Positions 32,924-41,900 of a stretch of 42,388 nt of DNA are shown one piece after another (the stretch's first letter is position 1; every line of letters begins with the position of its first letter). A program made the position numbers and the translations under genes. The notes below the pieces were generated by a model. The model made no database searches. It had not been told where the DNA came from and saw only the letters and a program-made list of their open reading frames with translations. Source of the DNA: Nitrosomonas sp. (GTDB lineage Bacteria; Pseudomonadota; Gammaproteobacteria; Burkholderiales; Nitrosomonadaceae); contig JAJFJG010000149.1 in assembly GCA_021774265.1 (NCBI GenBank), forward strand, positions 1 through 42,388, written 5' to 3'.

Positions 32924-33541
32924 TTATTTGCCTAAATCACTTTCTTGGGTAATGCGTACAAGATCAAGTAAATTAATAGAGTTAGTCTTGCGCATGATAT
33001 TTGACTTGTGAATTTCCACCGTGCGATGACTGATATCCAGACAAGCTGCAATCTCCTTATTAGAACGCCCTTGGACAGCTAAGGACATTACTTCCCTCTC
33101 ACGCTGAGTCAACTTTTTCAGACATGCGACTGCATTTTGTTTATGTGCCGCCTCATCAACCCGCTTTTCAGCTTCTGCAAAAGCAAATCGCACACAGGTC
33201 AAGAGTTTTTCACGTGTTACCGGCTTAGTCAAAAAGTCTACTGCGCCAGTTTTAATCGCTCTGACACTCATGGGAATATCGCCGTGCCCGGTAAGAAAAA
33301 TTATAGGTAACAATATCTTACGCTGAAGCAGTTCTTCCTGAAGCTGCATGCCACTCATTTCTGGCATTTGCACATCTAAAATGATACAACCGAAAAAATC
33401 TGACCCATACGCGTTTAGAAAAGCTTGTGCACTCTCAAATGACTGCACACTAATACCTGCTTGTTCGATCATCAGAGTGAGAGAATCCCGTACCGCTGGC
33501 TCGTCGTCTACAATAAAGACAACTGGTTCAGGATTTCTCAT
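32924..33541 (-). CDS. FixJ-like response regulator
   Basis: A 205-residue two-domain response regulator. The receiver domain has D12, D13, phospho-acceptor D56 (IILDVQMPEMSG), T84 and K106; the C-terminal LuxR/FixJ-type helix-turn-helix spans ~140-200 (KLTQREREVMSLAVQGRSNKEIAACLDISHRTVEIHKSNIM). Phosphorylation would promote dimerisation and DNA binding. It overlaps the PAS kinase stop by 4 nt, making an obvious cognate pair. The aldolase gene begins 149 nt downstream on the same strand, so it could be a target or sit in the same transcript. Confidence 0.94.
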   Translation of the reverse strand: MRNPEPVVFIVDDEPAVRDSLTLMIEQAGISVQSFESAQAFLNAYGSDFFGCIILDVQMPEMSGMQLQEELLQRKILLPIIFLTGHGDIPMSVRAIKTGAVDFLTKPVTREKLLTCVRFAFAEAEKRVDEAAHKQNAVACLKKLTQREREVMSLAVQGRSNKEIAACLDISHRTVEIHKSNIMRKTNSINLLDLVRITQESDLGK

Positions 33542-35037
33542 AGCGCAAGTGGTAAAGTAAAATGGAATTTAGCACCTGCTTTACTGTCAGGATCCAACCA
33601 GAGTTGACCACCATTAGCTTCGATTAATGCACGACTGATCGAAAGTCCCATACCGATACCTGATGGCTTTGTTGTAAAAAAAGGGTCGAATATGTATTTA
33701 ACCATATCTTTGTCTAGACCCGACCCATTATCTTGTACTACTACCAAAGCCATGTTTGTTTCTGCTAAGGTTTGCACCGAAACTGATATCTTTGAAGTGG
33801 GTACGTTTGCTATGCGCATTGCTTCAACAGCATTTCTGAATAAATTCACCAAGACTTTTTGTACCTGGAGGCGGTTACCCTGAGCAGCAGGTAAATTTTC
33901 TTGCAGGCTCAACACCTGATGAAATCCTCCAAAGCCATCATTCCGTGCAATACCCAAGGCTTCTTGTATGAGATCATTAAGATTCAGCTGTTCAGTTTCT
34001 GTCTCTGATTTTTGAAGAAAGGCAAGCAGCTCATGTATGCTACGACCCGCACGTTGGGCCTGTTCTACACAGCCTTCAAGTGCTTTTTTTAAGTTGTCAG
34101 TATTAAACGCTTCCTGATGTAGCGCGTGTAATGCGACTTCGCTATAAGCAGAAATTGCGGTTAATGGTTGATTAAGCTCATGAGCGATAGCAGAAGCCGT
34201 GCGTACTGCCACCTGTTGCTTGAAAAGATTTTCTGTTTCGTTGCGCTGCGCTTGCAACTTTTTTTGGAGATTTTTCTGCTCAGTCACGTCCCGAACAACC
34301 CCTACAAGCCGATCCGCACGTCCGTCTTTAAAGTGCACTTGTCCAATCGAACTTATCCATCGCCATCGTTCAACGCCATTTGCAGGGTTAATGATGCGAT
34401 ATTCTGCTTTAAATCCTTCATGACCGGTAGTGTCGATTGCACTTTCAAACGCAACCTGTCTCGCTGCTCGATCTTGTGGATGTATTGTGGCGAGAAATTC
34501 TTTATAAGACATCGTTTCGTTTGAGCTACCCCAAAGCTCACGCATTTTTTCATCCCAATAAATTATCTTATTTTTACAATCGCAATCAAAAATGCCCAGA
34601 CCGGCCGCTTGTTTGGCCAAACGCAAACGTTCTTCGCTTGCTAGTAGTGCTTCTTCTGCTTTAAGGCGTTGATCGGTAACATTAAACCCAGCGAGGACAT
34701 AAAATTGTCCCTGCGTTTTTATAGGACTGAGGTTAATATCTAATAAAATTTCTTTACCATCACGACATAGCGCGGCAAGTGCCTTGCCATCACCCATGGT
34801 GCGTTTCTTCGGATTATCTAAAAATAACGCTCGATAACGTCTATGTTTCTCACGATACCGTGCCGGTATGAGCATTTCAACCATCACCTCACATATTTCG
34901 TCCTCGTTATAACCAAATAACAGTTGCGCTGCAGGATTTGCCAGCACTATGCGACCAGCAGCATCGACCAGCAGCTTTGCTTCTACCGTCGCATCAAATA
35001 ATGTCCGGAAACTTAAGTTTGTTAGTTCATCCGTCAA
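33538..35037 (-). CDS. PAS-domain sensor histidine kinase, FixL-like
   Basis: A 499-residue sensor kinase without TM segments, so cytoplasmic. PAS 1 spans ~10-125 and PAS 2 with a PAC motif ~135-255 (a PAS_3-like fold: WDEKMRELWG...RWRWISSIGQVHFKDGRADRLVGVVRDVTEQ). The H-box AIAHELNQPLTAISAYSE puts the phospho-acceptor at H286. The ATPase domain has LVNLFRNAVEAM, VVQDNGSGL and IFDPFFTTKPSGIGMGLSIS, as in the FixL/NtrB-like HPK4 group. PAS 1 has His65 in YREKHRRY, near the FixL haem-His position, but many non-haem PAS domains share it, so oxygen sensing is unproven. It overlaps the FixJ-like gene by 4 nt. Confidence 0.93.
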   Translation of the reverse strand: MTDELTNLSFRTLFDATVEAKLLVDAAGRIVLANPAAQLLFGYNEDEICEVMVEMLIPARYREKHRRYRALFLDNPKKRTMGDGKALAALCRDGKEILLDINLSPIKTQGQFYVLAGFNVTDQRLKAEEALLASEERLRLAKQAAGLGIFDCDCKNKIIYWDEKMRELWGSSNETMSYKEFLATIHPQDRAARQVAFESAIDTTGHEGFKAEYRIINPANGVERWRWISSIGQVHFKDGRADRLVGVVRDVTEQKNLQKKLQAQRNETENLFKQQVAVRTASAIAHELNQPLTAISAYSEVALHALHQEAFNTDNLKKALEGCVEQAQRAGRSIHELLAFLQKSETETEQLNLNDLIQEALGIARNDGFGGFHQVLSLQENLPAAQGNRLQVQKVLVNLFRNAVEAMRIANVPTSKISVSVQTLAETNMALVVVQDNGSGLDKDMVKYIFDPFFTTKPSGIGMGLSISRALIEANGGQLWLDPDSKAGAKFHFTLPLAL

Positions 35038-35116
35038 AGTATGTTCCAGCTGTGGGTGTTACAAAATTTACGTCATAGTTACGGTAGTTTACGATAAAAA
35101 AAACAACTTTTGAATA

Positions 35117-35132
35117 TAAGGGTTAGCCCTTA
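35117..35132 (-). terminator. Small hairpin ending the DUF6279 unit
   Basis: TAAGGG (35117-35122), TTAG loop, CCCTTA (35127-35132); on the minus strand a T8 run follows ~13 nt later. It coincides with the stop of the small frame at 35123. The position suggests a weak terminator of the lipoprotein unit. Confidence 0.4.
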
Positions 35133-35404
35133 GATGTTTGCTCTAATATTATCGTCGGATATTCCTTAGTAAAACGCCAATTAGGAATTAAAATGAAACC
35201 CTCACGCCAGTCGGAGAAAAAAACAGCATGAAGACAGTGATTATGATCGCTTACTTCCCTGTTATATGAAATATAGTCAGCAACATGAAGAGAGCAACAC
35301 ATGCCACTAAAAATGATGTTAATAGAATTGCATTTAACCGCTTTCAAGCAACACCTGGATGATTGCCAGCATCTTGCCTCCAAAAATATATCAAAGCATT
35401 TCAC
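35123..35404 (-). CDS. Small frame coupled to the DUF6279 gene, doubtful
   Basis: A 93-codon frame starting with GTG that overlaps the stop of the lipoprotein gene by 4 nt (GTGA). The second half has protein-like sequence (SYNREVSDHNHCLHAVFFSDWREGFILIPNWRF); the first half is Cys-rich and looks less natural. An ATG with a good GGAGG site (near 35370) opens a different frame (MLAIIQVLLESG, then a stop), which hints at a frameshifted gene. No function is recognised. It may be a decayed gene rather than a real one. Confidence 0.3.
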   Translation of the reverse strand: MKCFDIFLEARCWQSSRCCLKAVKCNSINIIFSGMCCSLHVADYISYNREVSDHNHCLHAVFFSDWREGFILIPNWRFTKEYPTIILEQTSKG

Positions 35405-36294
35405 TGGTTGTCAGCCAAGCGATTATCTGCCATCAGTGTGCGCAAATCAATTTCCCAGCTTTTTAACTTATCATGTGCATGCTGACGCTGGTTTGGAGTA
35501 GTGCTGTTATGCATGCGCGCAATGAAGCCACAAGTGTATCCAGCCAGGCTTACTTGATATTCCCGATAGTCAGGATTATCGGAGCGGTAGGTGTACTCTA
35601 CCAGTGTACGAAGTATGTCAGCAGCCTGCTTGGCTGGAGTGGGTTCGGTGGTGAGTTGTTCCAGAGTTGATAGTGTGACTCGTTGTCGTCGCTGGCGTTC
35701 AAGCAGCCATGCTTCAGGATTGAAGGGTGATATTTCAATACTGGCAGTAACCAAGTTTCGTTGCTTTTCGTCGATATTGCCGTAAAGATTCTCGATGCGT
35801 TTAACCGAGCGCTTGATGGATGCTTTCAGACGGTCTTTGGAATTCGGTTGCAGGTAATCACGGCGCAGCTTATCGTTACTTTTGGCAAAACGTTGCTCCA
35901 GATAGTGCCATTGCGCTTCACCTAGACTCAAAACAATCGGTGCTCCCAATTGCACGGCATGATCGAAGGATGGCGCAATAACACCTTGCAGTTCGTCGGA
36001 CCAGCGGCAAACTTGCTCTGGGGTCAATGGATCATTGAACTGGCTGCGTACTGCCGATAACCAATCCGCGTATTCTGAAAGCTGTGCACTACGGTGCCAA
36101 TCGAACCATTGCTGGATCGCATGCTTTGCAAGGGTTTTTTGTTCTCGGTTGAAATCGACATAACCATCAAGCCACCACCAAGCCAATCTGGGTCCTTGGT
36201 CATAGCTCAATCTCACCATACTGCAACCGCTAAGCGACACCAGCAAGGCAATCATTGTAATTATTGCAAACGTTCTTTGTACGATGAGCTCCAT
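35401..36294 (-). CDS. DUF6279-type lipoprotein
   Basis: A 297-residue probable lipoprotein. I use the ATG at 36292-36294 (a TTG 45 nt upstream gives a longer form): a hydrophobic leader ends in the lipobox SLSGC with the acylated Cys at residue ~24. The mature part follows the DUF6279 pattern: YDQGPRLAWWWLDGYVDFNREQK, WFDWHRSAQLSEYADWL, then mostly helical sequence with RRDYLQPNSKDRLKASIKRSVKRIE and ERQRRQRVTLSTLEQL. Function is unknown. It is expected at the periplasmic face of the outer or inner membrane. It precedes a doubtful small frame with a 4-nt overlap. Confidence 0.85.
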   Translation of the reverse strand: MELIVQRTFAIITMIALLVSLSGCSMVRLSYDQGPRLAWWWLDGYVDFNREQKTLAKHAIQQWFDWHRSAQLSEYADWLSAVRSQFNDPLTPEQVCRWSDELQGVIAPSFDHAVQLGAPIVLSLGEAQWHYLEQRFAKSNDKLRRDYLQPNSKDRLKASIKRSVKRIENLYGNIDEKQRNLVTASIEISPFNPEAWLLERQRRQRVTLSTLEQLTTEPTPAKQAADILRTLVEYTYRSDNPDYREYQVSLAGYTCGFIARMHNSTTPNQRQHAHDKLKSWEIDLRTLMADNRLADNQ

Positions 36295-36339
36295 TCTACT
36301 GTTAACTCGATAACTTCTAGGTGAGGCAACCTTAATCAA

Positions 36340-37118
36340 TAAAAATTAGCATAATAAATTTAAACAGAACCTGCTTAACAAAATAGGGAAATCAGACTAT
36401 GATGCATTATAATAGGATCTTCTCACAAATGCTAAACCTGTTCCGAAACAAGATTTTGGCAAAACAACACCATTCAGGTCGAACTTTCCAAGCCGCACCC
36501 AGATGGCAGCCAAAATTATACTCTTCATGTTCAAAAACTCTTCAATTAGAATGTTTTACATATGGTACAAGGCCAAGCAAAAGCCTTAACAACAACAATA
36601 TAGTCATTATTTTGAAAGGCTTCACAACAACATGCGCTATGAGGGAGATACTATAAATGGGGTACTCTTAAGCATTAGGAGTATAAATAAAGTCACTGAG
36701 TTATTAATTACACCTTTGTCATCTAGAATCAGCTACCCTAAGAGAGCCTTTTTAACCGATATGCAGCATATATTTAAGCAAAAATTCTCTCCAAATCTAA
36801 AATTTAATTTCGTAATTATCCCATCCCAAGCTTCCAATTTTCCGATCCAGTTTGGGTCTGTCGTTTAATACAAAATCAAGCAAGGATCATCCAGAATCGC
36901 GAAGGAGAGAATTGTTAAATAGCGGTGTATCTATATCTGAAATGGCATATCCTATGCAGGTTGCAATGTAATGCGCTCGATACCCAGTACCATAAGGTGT
37001 TTAAGATTGAATACCAGGGCACGAATACCCACCTAAAACTGCACTTTGGCCTCTTCTGCTCATCCAACAATCCATCATTAATTATTTTGTATATTATCTC
37101 TGATTATTGCGTATTTTC
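36340..37118. other. Long region without a supported gene
   Basis: About 780 bp upstream of the GGDEF relic. Three short plus-strand frames exist (36399-36656, 36632-36868, 36925-37143) without recognisable domains. They may be the decayed sensory half of the diguanylate cyclase or unrelated debris. Confidence 0.35.
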
Positions 37119-37588
37119 CGACAGGCCCATTTTAACAAAGTGATTTAGCAGCAGTTAAAACTAGCAAGACGTAATGGAAACACAATTATTTTATGTATTG
37201 ATTTCTTCAAGGAATACAATAATCACTATGGTCATTAATCGGGTGAAAATGCACTAATACAGTTGGCAAATAGCTTGAAACAAAGCTTAAAGCATCGTGA
37301 TAATTTTGTCTTTAGGTCAGGTGGTAAAAAATTTGCAATTATTAACGGCCTGAATGCACCACAAGTCGCTGAGATTCTTAATAAAACACAACTTAACGTT
37401 TAGTCGCTTCTTATAAAACTATGAATATAGTAAAGTTCATAAGTATTTAACAGTTTCTATTGGTGCCATTATTTATACATCCATAAAAGACCTACTAAGT
37501 AGAAGACTTTTATCTTGCTGCCGACAAGGCACTCTATGAAACTAAGAAATATCGTAATTCCATCGTCATCAAATTAAAAAAAACATAA
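37119..37588 (+). pseudogene. Decayed GGDEF (diguanylate cyclase) domain
   Basis: A GGDEF-domain relic read on the plus strand: HFNKVI then a stop (37146-37148), then QQLKLARRNGNTIILCIDFFKEYNNHYGH, a stop (37236-37238), SGENALIQLANSLKQSLKHRDNFVFRSGGKKFAII, a stop (37401-37403), and after frameshifts YLTVSIGAIIYTS (frame of 37441) and ADKALYETKKYRNSIVIK (frame of 37508). The active-site loop is GGKKF instead of GGDEF or GGEEF, so the core catalytic acid is also lost. This would once have made cyclic di-GMP, or been a GGDEF-fold regulator. Confidence 0.8.
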
Positions 37589-37596
37589 TTATGTCA

Positions 37597-38295
37597 CTAC
37601 CAGGGCACGACTTGTCCATCAAAAGCGTAAAACTCACCCGAATTCTCAATCTTTAGATTACCGATAACCTGTCTCATTCCCATCACGCTCTGTTGTGTAG
37701 TAATCAAACCATTTGGACCACCCATATCTGTTCTCACCCAACCGGGATGTAATAAAACAGAAATGGCGCCTGTAGATTCTATATCAATCGCTAAGCTTTT
37801 CATGACCATGTTGACTGCAGCCTTACTTGAACGATAGACATAACTACCGCCACGTTGGTTATCTGTAACACTACCCATTTTACTTGTAATGGTTACAAAA
37901 GTTTTAAGATTACTTTTAGTCACTTGAGAGATAAATGATTCCGCCATTTTTAACGGTGCCATGGTATTGATATAAAATGCTCTAGCCCATGCATCATAAT
38001 CAGTCGATCCAAAACCATCACTACGTGATGTTGGATAAATACCCGCATTATTAATTAACAAGTCAATTGTTTCACTTGACAACTCTCGAGACAAACGCTT
38101 TATTTGCTCATGCTCCGCAACATCAAGTGAATACACAACTATATGTCCTTTATTCTGCTCCACAAGATTATTTAATGCCGCCGCTTCCACAGGACTCCGA
38201 CAACAAGCTAAAACGTGCCAACCATCATTCGCATATTGCTTGACAAACTCTAGTCCAATTCCACGATTAGCACCCGTAACCAAGACAGTCTTCAT
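37597..38295 (-). CDS. Short-chain dehydrogenase/reductase
   Basis: A classical SDR of 232 residues with a Rossmann fold. The dinucleotide-binding motif TGANRGIG is at 7-14, NNAG at 82-85, and the catalytic Ser138, Tyr154 and Lys158 (YVYRSSK) are all present. The pattern (GANRGIGLEFVKQY, short loop, HPGWVRTDMGG) is like the CsgA/sniffer carbonyl-reductase-like group. The substrate is unknown. The gene is on the opposite strand from the GGDEF relic, ending 8 nt beyond it. No operon partner is visible. Confidence 0.93.
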   Translation of the reverse strand: MKTVLVTGANRGIGLEFVKQYANDGWHVLACCRSPVEAAALNNLVEQNKGHIVVYSLDVAEHEQIKRLSRELSSETIDLLINNAGIYPTSRSDGFGSTDYDAWARAFYINTMAPLKMAESFISQVTKSNLKTFVTITSKMGSVTDNQRGGSYVYRSSKAAVNMVMKSLAIDIESTGAISVLLHPGWVRTDMGGPNGLITTQQSVMGMRQVIGNLKIENSGEFYAFDGQVVPW

Positions 38296-38429
38296 TTTTT
38301 ATTAACCTATAACATGACATTAATAATTGATTGTTTAAACTACCTCAACCTACTCTAACACTCATTGCATACCTTGTTAACAATTGGTTGTGAGCATAAA
38401 ATTTACTTACGAAACCTACCTTTAAATTC

Positions 38430-38918
38430 TTAAAAACAACTAAACCAAAAAATATCGTCCAGGTCTAGTGGCAAAACCAAAGTGGTAAACTTCGAATCAT
38501 TATCTGTCTCATAAAGCACTTCGCGCTCATTAGAGTCATCACTAAATTTCTGCAAATACTCTGCATTTAGTACGGTTTTCCGGCTTCAAAAAAGGTGCTA
38601 ACACATCACATTCATCAAATTCATGGCATTGCTCATTAACGTTGCTACAACATAGGAAGCTGCATCATCCTATAGCTCGGATGTAATGAAAGTGGTGCTG
38701 TTCATTTCGTTAATTTTTATACTTTCAGACCCAGTATAAGAATGTGACGCATACAGCAGTTGATATCCCTTGGCATTAAAAACTGGCGACCATTCCACAG
38801 TTACCGTGGTACGATCTTGTGTAACCGTTATTGATGGCGGCTGTGGTTCATCCGCAGCTGCAAAGTTACCCTTTAGAAGAAAAATAATTATTAATATTAT
38901 TTTATTACTTATCTTCAT
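38430..38918 (-). pseudogene. Secreted fibronectin type III protein, broken
   Basis: An intact leader (MKISNKIILIIIFLLKGNF, cleavage near FAAA) is followed by an FN3 domain PPSITVTQDRTTVTVEWSPV, then AKGYQLLYA. It is cut by an in-frame TAG at 38670-38672. The same frame goes on as DDAASYVVA, matching FN3 strand F, and after one frameshift VNEQCHEFDECDVLAPFLKPENRTKCRVFAEI, then in a third frame AEYLQKFSDDSNEREVLYETDND, with a stop at 38430-38432. The intact 82-codon piece may still be translated, but the protein is truncated. It is followed by the RTX gene on the same strand. Confidence 0.65.
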
Positions 38919-38949
38919 GGTTTTTTTTACAGGTTTTATGTTTACCTGA

Positions 38950-41900
38950 TCAAATATACCCTACCCCCGTATCCGCCAAACCAGCCAAGTTAATATTAGC
39001 TAGATTTAAATCCGTTTCCGCTGCCAGTACACCCAGCTCGCCAATTGTCATGCCATTATTAAGCATATCGATAAATGGTTGTGCTTGTTGTGCATCCGGC
39101 GGTGAACCAACGACATTGGTCCACAGAAGCGCAACAACATCCTGAGGTGTGGATTTGCCCGTTTCATTAATTGCTAGCTCGGCAAGATCTGCATAAGACA
39201 TGCCGTTATCCTTCAAGTCCAGGCCAATGCCGACAAATGCTTTATTTGTAACAAATTCTCGACCAAAAACAGCACCTAAAAGTTTTGCAACTTCACCAGC
39301 ACTGCTATTTAAATCAAAGGCGATACCGATATCGGAAAACTGTATACGCTCACCGTTGATTAAACGGTCTTGGCCATCATTACCGATGTTGTCCGTTACA
39401 TCAAATCCATTAGCTGTTCGAGTAATAGCATAATTGGCCATTGAGCCTGAGAAGACAGCAGTATCAGATCCTGCGCCACCATCAAAGACATCGTTTCCCT
39501 GCCGTCCTTCAAACACGTTGGCGCCGTCATCACCCATGAAATTATCGTCAATAGCTGAACCGACCAGCTTGGCAGCACCAGAGATGAATTGTTCAATATT
39601 GGTGAAAGTGCCGCTAGCTGATTGCAGCTCAGTGACAAACTCAATCTCAAAATCCGTGCCAACTGGCACAGTACGCGCAAGATCGTTGATTGAGTTAGCA
39701 AAAGTTGTATCTGCTTCAAGCACATCTTGTGGTGTAAACGTTGCTCCACCAACGCTGAGCGGCACTATGTCACCAGCATTGGATTGTCCAGTACTAGAAT
39801 TATTTTTCCAAACAGGCTGATCAATTTCAAGTTCAGCGACATAGGTGCCGGCAGCCGAATCAACGATTACGGTTCCGCCTAATGTACCAAAATCCAGCAC
39901 ATCAAATCCTTCACCGCCATCAATGGTTATGTTCCCCAATCCAATAACAAACCCATCATCACCATTTCCGCCAAAAGCGGTGTCATTACCTTCAAGTACC
40001 AGAATATCGTTACCATCGCGTCCATCGAGTAGGTCATTACCAGCTCCACCGGCCAGTAAATTCGCTCCATTATCACCACGAATAGTATCGTTGCCATCAC
40101 CCCCTAAAATATTTTCAATATTGATAAGGGTGTCGGTTTCCTGACCGCCATTGAAAAGTGCTAATCGAGCATTACCCGAAAGCAGGTCAACATCTAAATG
40201 GCCAAAACTACTGGCCTCAAGCTCAGTCTGATCGTTACCTGGTGAAGCAAACGCCCAAGAAGCCGTATCAATACCAGATCCCCCATCAATAAAATCGCTA
40301 CCTGCGCCGCCGTGCATTAAATCATCGTCATTTCCACCACTTAGGCTATCATTACCTGCGCCACCGTACAATGCATCCTCGCCGCCTCGACCTTCGAGAA
40401 CATCACTGCCGCCTGCACCAATTAACCGTTCACCTGTATTCCCGCCACGCAGTAAATCGACATGTTCATCCGAACCAATGATTTCTTCTATATTATTGAT
40501 CGAACCGGAAAAACGATCACTATCGTTGCTGTTAAACGTACCGACAATTAAGTCGACATCGAGTCCTGCCAATGGGTTTCTGTCTGCTGCCGAAAACACA
40601 TCATAGCCGACACCACCATCAACTCTTACGGTACCACTACGTATTTGTAATACATCATCGCCCGCCCCACCTAAAGCTTGTACAGTGTGACTGGAACCTG
40701 CATCTATACTAATGCGGTCATCACCCTCACCACCGTCTACGATACCTGTGTCATTTAATCGAATTTCATCGTCGCCTGCTTCACCAAATAATTCAAAGGA
40801 AGGGTTATTATCGCCACCATTTTTACCAAAGAGAAAATCATCACCGCCGGCCGCATACACAGTGATCAAGCCTTTATCGCGCAACTCAAAATAATCATTT
40901 TGATCTCCAGAATAGTAGACATCAAATTCGCCCACATTTCCTGAAGCCAATGCGCCACTCTGATTCTGTAAACTTTTACCTGGTTCCGCCAATTCACCTC
41001 CCTCCAAGGCAGTAAATGCCCTCAGTGAAGAACCAATCGAGCCATCCAAACGCACCAACCAACGTACGTCAGGTGTTTCTGTTAGATGCAAGACATCAAA
41101 TCCACCCCCGCCGTCGTAGTTAGCACCGCCAAGCCCTGCATAGATCGTGTCATCACCTGATCCGCCGCCGACAAAACGACCGGCAAGTTGAGCATAGAGG
41201 GTGTCATTACCATCACCACCGTCTATCTCATTATAAGTGCCAGAACCGCCGTACAGTGTGTCGTCAAAGTCGGAGCCAACAAAGCGTTCGACATTGGTTG
41301 CTGTGTCGGTTGCGATCACTGCATTACCATCATTAGATAATCTTTCAATCACCCCTGTTTCGGCAAATACACGAACTGGGCCTGATGCCTCTTGAGACCG
41401 TGCTATATTCTGTATGCCGTCATTAAAATCTTTACGTCGGACGAAATCGATAATGTCAGAAGCATAAGTTAAGATATCGAAATTTCCTTCACCACCGTCG
41501 TAAAAATTAGTGATCCCAGACACGGCACGTTCACCTGCTACCAGTGTGTCATTACCTTCGCTGCCATAGAGTAAATCGTTGCCAGGCCCGCCAATCAATA
41601 TATCCCCACTGGGGCCGCCATCAAGTAAATCGTCACCACCCCGCCCATCGAGTAAATCTTTACTACCAGAGGCAACCATACGATTGCCTGCAGTGTCACC
41701 AAACAGAAAAGCTTGGCGGCTGTCTTCGACGACAACATTTTCGATTAAAGACAAAGTTGACGTCTCGCCACCAATTTGAATAGTGCCACGCTCTAAATCT
41801 GCATCGACAATAGGGTTTCCCGAAGCAGTATTAATAGGAAAACGCCATGTATCGTTGCCAGCCCCGCCTGAAAAAATATCGTCACCGCCACTGTAAACAA

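Noticed and set aside
33538-35037. Calling the PAS kinase a haem-based FixL oxygen sensor
   Set aside because: The His in YREKHRRY lies near the FixL haem position but is common in non-haem PAS domains, and other haem-pocket residues are not clearly present.
39434-40144. Long plus-strand frames opposite the RTX gene
   Set aside because: Repetitive Ser/Pro-rich translations produced by the reverse complement of RTX repeats.
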